Below, piece by piece: positions 1 to 6,791 of a stretch of DNA of 9,810 bases. Within the stretch, counting starts at the first letter, position 1, and every line of letters begins with the position of its first letter. Both the position numbers and the translations under genes were made by a program. The DNA lies in NCBI GenBank assembly GCA_014376915.1, contig JACMQP010000451.1:1-9810 (forward strand), read 5' to 3'. The stretch is from Ramlibacter sp. (GTDB lineage Bacteria > Pseudomonadota > Gammaproteobacteria > Burkholderiales > Burkholderiaceae). The notes beneath the pieces were generated by a model. The model had not been told where the DNA came from. It saw nothing but the letters and a program-made list of their open reading frames with translations, and made no database searches.

Positions 1-51
1 ATCGTCACGCAGGGCGAAGCGCTGTCGATGGCGGAAAAGGGATTGCTATGA
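1..51 (+). CDS. 3' end of an unidentified upstream gene
   Basis: Reading frame 1 is open from the window edge and ends in TGA at 49-51, encoding a tail that finishes ...EALSMAEKGLL. The stop overlaps the ATG of the next gene in an ATGA tetranucleotide (48-51), the usual sign of translational coupling, and this is the main reason to think the fragment is real. A purine-rich stretch (AAAAGGGA, 35-42) lies inside this tail and would serve as ribosome binding site for the Smr gene. Sixteen codons are too few to name the family. I do not recognise it. Confidence 0.4.
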   Translation: MVTQGEALSMAEKGLL

Positions 52-689
52 AGGCCAAGTCCTTCCAGGAACTGCAGCGGATCCAACAGCACCTGGCCGA
101 ACAGCAGCAGCTCGCCGCGTTGCGCGAGGCTGCGCGCAAGGAGGCCGAGCGCAAGGCCAACGCGGAGAAGAACCTGTTCGTGCGCGCGGCCGGCGCGGTC
201 AAGCCCCTGCGCGAGCAGCCGCGCGTGCAGCTGGCGCCGCAGCAGCCGCCGCCGATTGCGTTCCAGCAGCAACTCGACGAGCAGCGCGTGCTGCGCGAAG
301 CGATCAGCGACGAGTTCGACGCCAGTACCCTGCTGGACGTGGACGATGCGCTGAGCTTCCGCCGGCCCGGCATCGGCATCGACGTGACGGGCAAGCTGCG
401 CAAGGGCCACTGGACCATCCAACGCGAGCTCGACCTGCACGGCCTGCGCCGCGAGGACGCCCGCGAAGCGCTGGCCGCCTTCATCCGCGAAGCGATCAAG
501 CAGGGGGTGCGCTGCGTGCGCGTGGTCCACGGCAAGGGACTGGGCTCGCCCGGCAAGACGCCGGTGCTCAAGGGCAAGGTGCAGAGCTGGTTGATCCAGA
601 AGAACGAAGTGCTGGCCTTCGTCCAGGCCCGGGCCGACGAGGGCGGCGCCGGCGCCGTGGTGGTGCTGCTGACGCCGTCACCAGGCTGA
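48..689 (+). CDS. Smr-domain protein (SmrA/SmrB-like nuclease family)
   Basis: A 213-residue soluble protein with a C-terminal Smr domain. The visible family marks are LDLHG at residues 128-132, HGKG at 161-164, and GGAGAVVVLL at 199-208 near the end. The first 100 residues are charged, Gln/Ala/Arg-rich and probably a helical or coiled extension, with no signal peptide. In E. coli the stand-alone Smr proteins of this layout are YdaL (SmrA) and YfcN (SmrB); SmrB cuts mRNA at collided ribosomes through its DLH and HGKG-type motifs. A nuclease role here is inferred from the family, and SmrA versus SmrB cannot be separated by eye. The ATG overlaps the stop of the preceding frame (ATGA) and follows an AAGGGA-like ribosome binding site. 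The gene is probably a housekeeping neighbour, not part of the redox operon, since 94 bp separate them. Confidence 0.9.
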   Translation: MKAKSFQELQRIQQHLAEQQQLAALREAARKEAERKANAEKNLFVRAAGAVKPLREQPRVQLAPQQPPPIAFQQQLDEQRVLREAISDEFDASTLLDVDDALSFRRPGIGIDVTGKLRKGHWTIQRELDLHGLRREDAREALAAFIREAIKQGVRCVRVVHGKGLGSPGKTPVLKGKVQSWLIQKNEVLAFVQARADEGGAGAVVVLLTPSPG

Positions 690-783
690 GCGTGTTGCAC
701 CCGCGCTGCGGATGGATGTAACGCCGCTGTGGTAGTTGTTAATAAACGTACACTGCGGCGATGAAACTCCACCAAGCCGGTTC
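690..783 (+). promoter_or_regulatory. Intergenic region, probable promoter of the redox operon
   Basis: This is the only gap ahead of the six-gene operon and holds the most AT-rich stretch nearby (TTGTTAATAAA, 736-746). A weak sigma70-like pair can be read as TTGCAC (695-700) and TGTAAC (717-722) with a 16-bp spacer. TACACT (749-754) is another possible -10 but has no convincing -35. I see no clear copper-responsive CueR-type dyad and no strong terminator for the Smr gene. The presence of a promoter is inferred from gene layout; the exact boxes are guesses. Confidence 0.3.
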
Positions 784-787
784 ATGA
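761..787 (+). other. Possible 8-codon leader ORF before the multicopper oxidase
   Basis: ATG at 761 opens a frame reading MKLHQAGS and stopping with TGA at 785-787. That stop overlaps the ATG (784-786) of the multicopper oxidase as ATGA, the same junction used repeatedly inside the operon. The oxidase start has no obvious Shine-Dalgarno of its own, so coupling from a leader peptide is conceivable. Against it, the leader ATG also lacks a clear ribosome binding site, and an 8-codon frame easily occurs by chance. Confidence 0.15.
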
Positions 788-2316
788 TCCGGCGGCGCGC
801 GCTCCTGGCAGGAGCAGCAACCCTCTCTTCCACCGGACTGGTCGCCCTTGGCGCCGACGCGGTGCTGGCGGCGCAGGCCGATGCGGCGATGGTACCGGGT
901 GCTTCGCCGCTCGGGCTCGCGGACGACCTGCGCAATCCGCCGGAACTGCGTTCCGCCAACGGCGTGCTGCGCGCCGCGCTCAACATGAGCGTGAACCGCG
1001 TCGCGCTGCCCGGCGGCCTGGCCAACCTGCGCCTGTTCAACGGGATGCTGCCCGGGCCCACGTTGCGGCTGTCGGCCGGCGACACGCTCGAAGTCGCGTT
1101 CCACAACCGCATGCCGCCCAATGCGGACACCAAGCCGACGGTCGCCAACATCCCGGACCGCTTCAACACGACCAACGTCCACTACCACGGCTTTCACGTC
1201 AGTCCGCGCGGCAACAGCGACAACGTCTACCTGCAGATCCAGCCGGGCCAGCGCTTCAATTACGTGCTGCAGATTCCCAAGGACCATCCGGCCGGCAACT
1301 ACTGGTACCACCCGCACCGGCACGGCTCGGTCGCCGCGCAGGTCGCCTCCGGCGCGGCCGGCATGGTCGTGATCCGCGGCGCGCTCGACGACGTCCCCGA
1401 GATCCGCCAGTCGGTCGAACGGATCCTGGTGCTGCAGGCGCCGGTGCCGGGCATCGACAGCCTGCTCAAGACCGAGGACCCGATCTGGCCGCTCGACGCG
1501 GAGCGCAATGTCCTGATCAACGGCCAGTTCCGCCCGCGCATCTACCTGCGCGAAGGCGAAGTTCAGCACTGGCGCTTGCTGCACGCGGGGGACGCGCAAT
1601 TCCTGCCGCTCGCGCTGGACGGGCTGGAGCTGCACGAAGTCGGGCGCGACGGCAATCCGCTGCCCTCGGCGCAGCAGGTGGCGCAGCTGGACATCGCTCC
1701 CGGCAACCGCGCCAACCTGCTGGTAAAGGCCGGCAAGCCCGGTGTGTTCCGGCTGCGGCGTCCGGCGTTCATGCAGGGCAAGCAGGCGCTGCCCGAACTG
1801 CACCTGGCCGACGTCATCGTGGTCGCGGCCGCCGATCCGCGCATCGGCAAGGACCTGCCCTTCGGGCGGCAGATCCCCAAGCGAGCCCTGCCGGCGAACG
1901 CCATCCTCAAGCCGATCGCCGATGCCGAGATCAGCGGCCACCGCCAGTTCGTGCTCGGCGTGAGCGAGGTCAAGGGCTACTTCCGCGACACCGAGTTCAC
2001 GATCAACGACAAGCCCTTCGACCCGGCACGCGACGACGTGCGTGCGCGGCTGGGCACCGCCGAGGAATGGACCTTCGTCAACAAGACGCCGTTCCCGCAC
2101 CCGATCCACATCCACGTCAACCCGTTCCAGGTGATCAGCTCCAACGGCGTGCCGGACCCGCGCCGGCCGTGGCTGGACACCTGCGCCGTGCCCGCCGCCG
2201 GAACGATGGTGATGCGCACCCGCTTCACCGACTACATCGGCCGCTACGTGATGCACTGCCACATCCTGCCGCACGAGGACACCGGAATGATGATCAACAT
2301 CAACATCGAAGCATGA
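784..2316 (+). CDS. Tat-exported multicopper oxidase (three-domain, laccase/CueO-like)
   Basis: A 510-residue oxidase that would couple four one-electron oxidations to reduction of O2 to water in the periplasm. All four copper-binding His segments are present: HYHG (H133, H135), YHPHRHG (H176, H178), HPIHIH (H439, H442, H444) and HCHILPHEDTGMM (H491, C492, H493, H497), with M502 as probable axial ligand of the type 1 copper, ten residues after the Cys as in CueO. The N-terminus MIRRRALLAGAATL is a twin-arginine signal. I chose the ATG at 784 because it places this signal at the start; an in-frame TTG at 736 would add 16 residues ahead of it. No CueO-like Met-rich insert is visible, so a cuprous oxidase role is not indicated. 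It is first in the operon and its stop overlaps the cytochrome start. The electron donor could be organic, metal or the neighbouring cytochrome. Confidence 0.93.
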   Translation: MIRRRALLAGAATLSSTGLVALGADAVLAAQADAAMVPGASPLGLADDLRNPPELRSANGVLRAALNMSVNRVALPGGLANLRLFNGMLPGPTLRLSAGDTLEVAFHNRMPPNADTKPTVANIPDRFNTTNVHYHGFHVSPRGNSDNVYLQIQPGQRFNYVLQIPKDHPAGNYWYHPHRHGSVAAQVASGAAGMVVIRGALDDVPEIRQSVERILVLQAPVPGIDSLLKTEDPIWPLDAERNVLINGQFRPRIYLREGEVQHWRLLHAGDAQFLPLALDGLELHEVGRDGNPLPSAQQVAQLDIAPGNRANLLVKAGKPGVFRLRRPAFMQGKQALPELHLADVIVVAAADPRIGKDLPFGRQIPKRALPANAILKPIADAEISGHRQFVLGVSEVKGYFRDTEFTINDKPFDPARDDVRARLGTAEEWTFVNKTPFPHPIHIHVNPFQVISSNGVPDPRRPWLDTCAVPAAGTMVMRTRFTDYIGRYVMHCHILPHEDTGMMININIEA

Positions 2317-2621
2317 GCGGCCGCCGGCCCTTTGCAGCCGCCGTGGCGCTGTGCGCGCTGGCGGGCCTCGTGCACGCGCAGTCCGTGATGCCGCCCTCGG
2401 CGGCGCCCTGCCTGTCCTGCCACAGCGTCGACGGCCGCCCGGTGCTGGCGGACGTGCCGATCATCGCCGGCCAGCAGGTCGCCTATCTGGTGCACGCATT
2501 GACCAGCTACCGCGACGGCAACCGCAGGGGCGGCCCGGCGCTGGTGATGCAGCAATTCGCCAAGGACCTGGACGATCGCGAGATCGCCCGGCTCGCGCGC
2601 TGGTTCGGGGAAGCAAGATGA
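2313..2621 (+). CDS. Small exported monohaem cytochrome c (c553/c4-like)
   Basis: A 102-residue class I cytochrome c. Residues 1-22 form a signal peptide ending in the HAQ region, followed by one haem site CLSCH (C33, C36, H37). M79 in the C-terminal ALVMQQFAKDL segment is the likely distal ligand, and the last helix (REIARLARWF) is typical of c553/c4 domains. The mature protein of about 80 residues is a minimal electron shuttle in the periplasm. It overlaps the oxidase stop (ATGA, 2313-2316) and the next start (ATGA, 2618-2621). Related FAD dehydrogenases usually have a triple-haem cytochrome subunit; here this single-haem protein is the only cytochrome in the operon, so it is the natural acceptor candidate for the GMC dehydrogenase, or the donor to the copper oxidase. 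Those partnerships are inferred from position. Confidence 0.88.
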   Translation: MSGRRPFAAAVALCALAGLVHAQSVMPPSAAPCLSCHSVDGRPVLADVPIIAGQQVAYLVHALTSYRDGNRRGGPALVMQQFAKDLDDREIARLARWFGEAR

Positions 2622-3307
2622 CAAGACAATGGCTGATGGCGGGCTTTGCGGCCCTAGCGCTTTGCACCGGCGCGCACGCCGACCGGCTGATCTACCTCAC
2701 CGAGCCGGAGGGCGAGGCGCTGGTGCTCGCCGCCGACCTGCGCGGGCCGTACTTCAAGCTGGCGTCGTACCTGGAGACCGAGCAGATCCTCACCTTCTGC
2801 GGTCCGGCCACGATCGCGGCGGTGCTCAATTCGCTGGACGTGGAACGGCCGAAACCGACGCAGTTCTACCCTTGGGCGCTGTGGACCCAACCGGCCGTCT
2901 TCACGCCGGCCAACCAGGCCGTCAAGCCGTACGCAGTGGTCGAACACGAGGGGCTCATCCTGCCCGAGCTCGCCACCTTCTTCCGCAACCTCGGCACCCG
3001 CGCCGAGTTTGCGCATGCGGACAGCTTCAGCCTGGAGCAGCTGCGCGCCACCGTCAAGGCCACGCTGGCTGACCCAGGCAAGCGCTTCGTCGCCAACTAC
3101 TCACGCAGGCCGATCGGCCAGGCAGGCGACGGCCACATCTCGCCGGTCGCTGCCTACGACGCGAAAACCGATCGCGTGCTCGTGCTGGACGTGGCGCGCT
3201 ACAAGTACCCACCGGTCTGGCTGGCGCTGTCGGACCTGTATGCCGGCATGCAGGCGGTCGACTCCGGCTCCGGGAAGGCCCGCGGCTTCGTGGTGGTGAG
3301 CAAGTGA
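2618..3307 (+). CDS. Exported phytochelatin synthase-like cysteine peptidase
   Basis: A 229-residue protein with a signal peptide (residues 1-21, cut likely after AHA) followed by a single phytochelatin synthase catalytic domain. The papain-like triad is intact: C61 in TFCGPATIAAVLNSL, H173 in GDGHISPVAAYD, and D191 in LDVARYKYPPVWL. The His-Asp spacing of 18 equals that of plant PCS1 (H162/D180, from memory), and the end GKARGFVVVSK also fits. The plant-type Cys-rich C-terminal domain is absent, as in bacterial members such as the Nostoc protein, which mainly hydrolyses glutathione to gamma-glutamylcysteine and glycine. Export implies action on periplasmic glutathione or another gamma-glutamyl peptide, or possibly on a peptide or protein linked to the operon; this is inference. 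It starts with ATGA overlap on the cytochrome gene and ends in a GTGA overlap with the next. Confidence 0.9.
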   Translation: MTRQWLMAGFAALALCTGAHADRLIYLTEPEGEALVLAADLRGPYFKLASYLETEQILTFCGPATIAAVLNSLDVERPKPTQFYPWALWTQPAVFTPANQAVKPYAVVEHEGLILPELATFFRNLGTRAEFAHADSFSLEQLRATVKATLADPGKRFVANYSRRPIGQAGDGHISPVAAYDAKTDRVLVLDVARYKYPPVWLALSDLYAGMQAVDSGSGKARGFVVVSK

Positions 3308-3747
3308 CGCTGACACGCCGGGCCCTGCTCTCGGGCGCTGCCGCGGTGCCGGTCGCCTCCGGCGCCGCTCTGCTGCGCCAGGACAGCACCGACGCGGTGT
3401 TCGAAGACGCGGTGCGGCAGATCGCCGGCGTCCCCGGCGTCGCCCAAGTGGTGATCCGCACGGTGCGCGATGCCTTCATCGCGAAGTTCGGGCAGCCCGC
3501 GCTGCTGGCGTTCTGCGATACGCTGCGCGGCCACCCGGTCGAGGACGCAGCGTCCGACGCCGACGCCGCCGTCGCCGCGCAGGTCCGGTTCATCGCGCTG
3601 ATCCTGTTCACCGGCGAAATCGACGGCGGCGGCCGCACCCGGGCGCCGCTCTATCCGTGGTCGCTGGCCTGGGCCACGCTGGGCTTCGCCAAGGCGCCCG
3701 GCCTGTGCGGCGGCCCGGCCTTCGGCCACTGGGAACAGGCGCCGTGA
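3304..3747 (+). CDS. Tat-signal small subunit of GMC dehydrogenase (sorbitol/glucose dehydrogenase gamma-type)
   Basis: A 147-residue protein starting at GTG 3304 inside a GTGA overlap. The N-terminus MTLTRRALLSGAAAVPVASG is a twin-arginine signal. The rest is mostly helical, and the end reads KAPGLCGGPAFGHWEQAP, which resembles the C-terminal Cys-Pro...Trp...Pro ending of the gamma subunits of FAD-dependent glucose, sorbitol and fructose dehydrogenases. In those enzymes the small subunit carries the Tat signal and exports the folded, FAD-loaded large subunit by hitchhiking. The gene directly downstream is a GMC large subunit with no signal of its own, which fits that role exactly. Sequence similarity alone is modest; the assignment leans on the signal, size, ending and neighbour. 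The start codon is GTG and coupling to the gene before is likely. Confidence 0.75.
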   Translation: MTLTRRALLSGAAAVPVASGAALLRQDSTDAVFEDAVRQIAGVPGVAQVVIRTVRDAFIAKFGQPALLAFCDTLRGHPVEDAASDADAAVAAQVRFIALILFTGEIDGGGRTRAPLYPWSLAWATLGFAKAPGLCGGPAFGHWEQAP

Positions 3748-5369
3748 GCGAGTCGCCCCTGCACGCGACGGTCGTCGTCGTCGGCACCGGCATGGCCGGC
3801 GCGCACATGGCGTACTCGCTGGCGCGCAAGGGCGTGGACGTGCTGATGCTGGAGGCGGGACCGCGCCGCAGCCGCGCCGAGAGCCTGAAGACTTTCTACG
3901 AGAACCCCGTCAAGGGGCCGCAGGCGCCGTACCCGAGCGTGCCGAGCGCGCCCCATCCGGAAGACACCAACTACGACGCTTTCTACGTGCAGGGCGGGCC
4001 GGACAAATTCATCGGCGCCTACCTGCGCATCTACGGCGGCACCACCTGGCACTGGACCGGTTTCGCCGACCGGCTGCGGCCCGCGGACCTGCGCATGCGC
4101 TCGGCCTACGGCGTCGGCCAGGACTGGCCGATCGACTATGCGCTGCTCGAACCCTACTACGAGGAAATCGAGGCGCGCTGGGGCGTGGCGGGACATCCGG
4201 ACCACGTGTGGGGGTCGCCGCGCCGCGCGCCCTACCAGATGCCGCCGATCCCGATGACCTACCTGGACGGTCAGGTCGCGAAGGCGCTGGAGACGCTGGG
4301 CCTGCACGCCGCGCCGTTCTCGCACGCGCGCAACTCGGTGGTGTTCGACAACCGGCCGGCCTGCTGCGGCAACAACACCTGCGTTCCGATCTGCCCGATC
4401 GGCGCCAAGTACGACGCCTCGGTCCACGCGCAGAAGGCCGAACAGGCCGGCGCCCGGGTCGTCACCGACGCGCTGGTGACCTTCGTGGAAGTGGGAGCTG
4501 ACGGCAAGGTCAGCCGCCTGCGCATCCGCCGTCCCGACGGCATGACCGAGTGGGTGACGGGCCGCTACTTCGCCCTGGCCTGCCACGCGATCGAGAATCC
4601 GCGGCTGCTGCTGAATTCGGCGCAGGAGACGGCGCCGCGCGGCGTCGCCAATTCATCCGACGCGGTCGGCCGCTACCTGCTGACGCAGGCCAACCAGGAC
4701 ATCTGGGCGCTGACGCGCGACCCGGTCTATCCCTACCGCGGCCCGCAGCAGACCGCCGGCCTGGTGGAACTGCGTGACGGCGCCTTCCGCTCGCAGCACG
4801 CGGCGGCCGGCACCTCGTTCATGAACAGCGGCTGGTCGGGCAACAGCGACGCGGCCAACGTGGCACGCACGCTCGTGTCGCGCGGACTGACCGGCTCGTC
4901 CCTGATCGCCGGCATCCGCAAGGAGGTGGCGCACCACCTGCGGCTCAACTCGTCGGCCGAGACGCTGCCCGATCCCGCCAACCGGGTCGAGTTGGCGTCG
5001 GTCAACGACAGCGCGGGCATCCCCAAACCCAAGGTGACGTTCCGGATGGATGAATACACCAGCGCCGGCCTGAAGGCGGCGATGGACGTGAACCGCCGGA
5101 TCTTTGCGGCCATGGGCGCGCGCGACGTGCAGGTGAACGCCCCTTACCTGTCCAACGCGATCATCGCCGGCACCACGCGGATGGGGGCCGATCCGCGCAG
5201 CAGCGTGGTCGACCACGAACTGCGTTCGCACGACCACGCCAACCTGTTCATCCTCGGCACCTCGGTCCACGTCACGGCGCCGGTGAACGCGCCCTCGCTC
5301 ACGGTGGCGGCGCTGGCGATCCGCGCCGCCGCCCTCATCGAAGCCGAACTCAAGTCAGGCCTGCAATGA
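3744..5369 (+). CDS. GMC oxidoreductase, FAD / [3Fe-4S] catalytic subunit
   Basis: A 541-residue flavoprotein beginning at GTG 3744 in a GTGA overlap. An in-frame ATG at 3657 would overlap the previous gene by 90 bp and precede the FAD fold without purpose. The Rossmann motif VVVVGTGMAGAHMAYSLA is at residues 10-26, the FAD-contacting GGTTWHWTG at 98-106, and the GMC C-terminal domain runs from about 410. Cysteines C207, C208, C213 and C217 have the CC-x4-C-x3-C spacing of the cluster motif of FAD-glucose dehydrogenase alpha subunits (212/213/218/222, from memory), indicating intramolecular electron transfer from FAD to a cluster and out to a cytochrome. Oddly, the position of the usual catalytic His in the HxxGT motif is Ile473 (NAIIAGTTRMG), while N515 is kept and H509 sits where Phe or another residue is usual. 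The substrate, probably a sugar or alcohol, cannot be assigned. Confidence 0.9.
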   Translation: MSESPLHATVVVVGTGMAGAHMAYSLARKGVDVLMLEAGPRRSRAESLKTFYENPVKGPQAPYPSVPSAPHPEDTNYDAFYVQGGPDKFIGAYLRIYGGTTWHWTGFADRLRPADLRMRSAYGVGQDWPIDYALLEPYYEEIEARWGVAGHPDHVWGSPRRAPYQMPPIPMTYLDGQVAKALETLGLHAAPFSHARNSVVFDNRPACCGNNTCVPICPIGAKYDASVHAQKAEQAGARVVTDALVTFVEVGADGKVSRLRIRRPDGMTEWVTGRYFALACHAIENPRLLLNSAQETAPRGVANSSDAVGRYLLTQANQDIWALTRDPVYPYRGPQQTAGLVELRDGAFRSQHAAAGTSFMNSGWSGNSDAANVARTLVSRGLTGSSLIAGIRKEVAHHLRLNSSAETLPDPANRVELASVNDSAGIPKPKVTFRMDEYTSAGLKAAMDVNRRIFAAMGARDVQVNAPYLSNAIIAGTTRMGADPRSSVVDHELRSHDHANLFILGTSVHVTAPVNAPSLTVAALAIRAAALIEAELKSGLQ

Positions 5370-6775
5370 ACCGTGTCCTCCTGCCCGCCGGTCTGTTGCT
5401 GCTGGTCTTCGTGTTCCTGGGCAACGGGCTCAAGTCGGTGGTCGCATCGACGGTGTTCGTCTCCGAAGCGGATTTCGCCAGCTTCCTGAACATCTCGGTC
5501 GAGAAGACCCAGCTGATCGTCGAACTGCTGATCGGATCGGCCGTAATGGCCCTGGCGATCGCGCCCTTCATCCTCAACGCGAGGACGTCGCGGCGGATCG
5601 CCGTGATGGCCGCTGTCGCGGCGGCGGCGGCGTACGCCTGCCTCGGCGCCGTCATGCTGGGGCAGCCGTCGCTGGCCCAGCGAGAGCTGGTGGTCGCCGC
5701 GGCGTTCACCGTCGGCGGCTTCTCGGTGTCCTTCTTCTCGCCGATCGCCCAGATCGCGATCAACGGCGTCGACAACGAGAGGCGCCGCGTGCTGCTGACG
5801 ACCTTGTGGACCTCGGCGCAGCCCATCGCCTTCCTGTTCACGCCGCAACTGGTGAAGTACGTGGCGCCCGAGATCGGCCTGGCCAATTACTTCCTGGTGT
5901 TCGCCATGTTCCCGCTGGCCTACCTGGTGCTGGCGGTCACGGTGCTCAAGCCGCCCGCGGCCGCCGCCGTGCGGCAGGACAGCACCGGCGCCCGCCTGTC
6001 ACCGCCCGCCGTCGGCCTGCTGCTGGCCTGCATCCTGTCGTTCGAAGTCTGGACCGCCTCCAACACGCTGGCCGGCCTCACCAGCGCCGTGAGCATGGCG
6101 CTGATGCTGGCGTTCTTCGGCATCGTCGCCTGGTCGGTGCTGTACCTGCGGCGCCAGCCGGCCACCGGCCCGCTGTTGCCGCGCCATGCCGCACTGCTGC
6201 TGGCCTGCCTGTTCATTCTCGAGATCCCGACCACCGGCTTCTACGACACCACCTTCCTGGTGCGGCACCTGTGCTCGTCGACCTTGATCGACGACCGCGC
6301 CTCATTGGGCGCTTTCGCGCAGATCGCCGCCGTGTTCCTCGCCGGCGCCGCCTATGTGCGCTGGCCCCGGGCGCTGCCCTACCTGATCGGCGCGGGACTG
6401 GTCGCGACGCTGCTCGGTGTCGCCGGCTATGCCTACTATCCGAAGGTCGCCACCGACGAGAACTTCTTCTATCTCACCAAGATCGCGACCGGAGCCGGCG
6501 TCGGCGCGGTAACCACCGTGGTGGTCGCGATCGTGATGGCGTCGGGCCGCAACAATCCGCTGGTGGCGCTGCTGCCCGCGCTGGTCATCATGTTCGGCAC
6601 CGAGTTCGGCCTGGAGATCCTGGAGATCGTGTTCCAGTTGGCGAAGCTGGCGGGACGCGACGAAGCCGGCGCCTACGGGGCCGTGTTCGCGGCGCAGATC
6701 GTTGCCGCGGTGCTGGCGTTCGTACCGTTCGTCGGCGCGATCGGGGTGCGCACACCGGTTCCGGCGCAGGCCTGA
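5366..6775 (+). CDS. Polytopic inner-membrane protein, MFS transporter-like
   Basis: A 469-residue hydrophobic protein with roughly 12 membrane segments, for example near residues 5-28, 50-70, 78-98, 107-131, 142-163, 172-194, 213-230, 238-261, 274-290, 316-334, 338-357, 372-391, 397-424 and 437-460 (some may be re-entrant or merged). A hydrophilic loop around 196-212 (AAAVRQDSTGARLS) separates the two halves, as in MFS carriers. Short basic loops such as RTSRR (73-77) and NERRR (137-141) favour the cytoplasmic side. No MFS signature is strong enough to name a substrate. It overlaps the GMC gene (ATGA, 5366-5369) and closes the operon. It may import the oxidised product, import a precursor or export the substrate; direction cannot be told. 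Confidence 0.8.
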   Translation: MNRVLLPAGLLLLVFVFLGNGLKSVVASTVFVSEADFASFLNISVEKTQLIVELLIGSAVMALAIAPFILNARTSRRIAVMAAVAAAAAYACLGAVMLGQPSLAQRELVVAAAFTVGGFSVSFFSPIAQIAINGVDNERRRVLLTTLWTSAQPIAFLFTPQLVKYVAPEIGLANYFLVFAMFPLAYLVLAVTVLKPPAAAAVRQDSTGARLSPPAVGLLLACILSFEVWTASNTLAGLTSAVSMALMLAFFGIVAWSVLYLRRQPATGPLLPRHAALLLACLFILEIPTTGFYDTTFLVRHLCSSTLIDDRASLGAFAQIAAVFLAGAAYVRWPRALPYLIGAGLVATLLGVAGYAYYPKVATDENFFYLTKIATGAGVGAVTTVVVAIVMASGRNNPLVALLPALVIMFGTEFGLEILEIVFQLAKLAGRDEAGAYGAVFAAQIVAAVLAFVPFVGAIGVRTPVPAQA

Positions 6776-6791
6776 CCCCGGGAAACCGGAC

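Noticed and set aside
736..783. TTG start 16 codons upstream of the multicopper oxidase ATG
   Set aside because: It would bury the twin-arginine signal behind a polar extension; ATG 784 gives a normal Tat signal.
739..2274. Long open frame of 511 codons antisense to the multicopper oxidase
   Set aside because: Its composition (Arg, Val, His, Gly, Asp repeats) is the mirror of GC-rich codons; the plus-strand frame has all copper-site motifs.
3657..3743. Upstream ATG for the GMC large subunit
   Set aside because: It would overlap the small subunit by 90 bp and add residues before the FAD motif; GTG 3744 matches the GTGA junction style.
3651..4586. Long minus-strand frame opposite the GMC large subunit
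   Set aside because: No domain pattern, and the plus-strand frame carries FAD and Fe-S motifs. It is a shadow frame.
3376..5995. Shared RQDST residues and a CAGGACAGCACCG 13-mer in the GMC small subunit and MFS-like genes
   Set aside because: The flanks differ and the match is too short to be a repeat element.
6755..6789. Inverted repeat CCGGTT...AACCGG between the convergent operon end and nemR
   Set aside because: The arms are 6 bp with a loop of over 20 bases and no T-tract, so it is not a credible intrinsic terminator.
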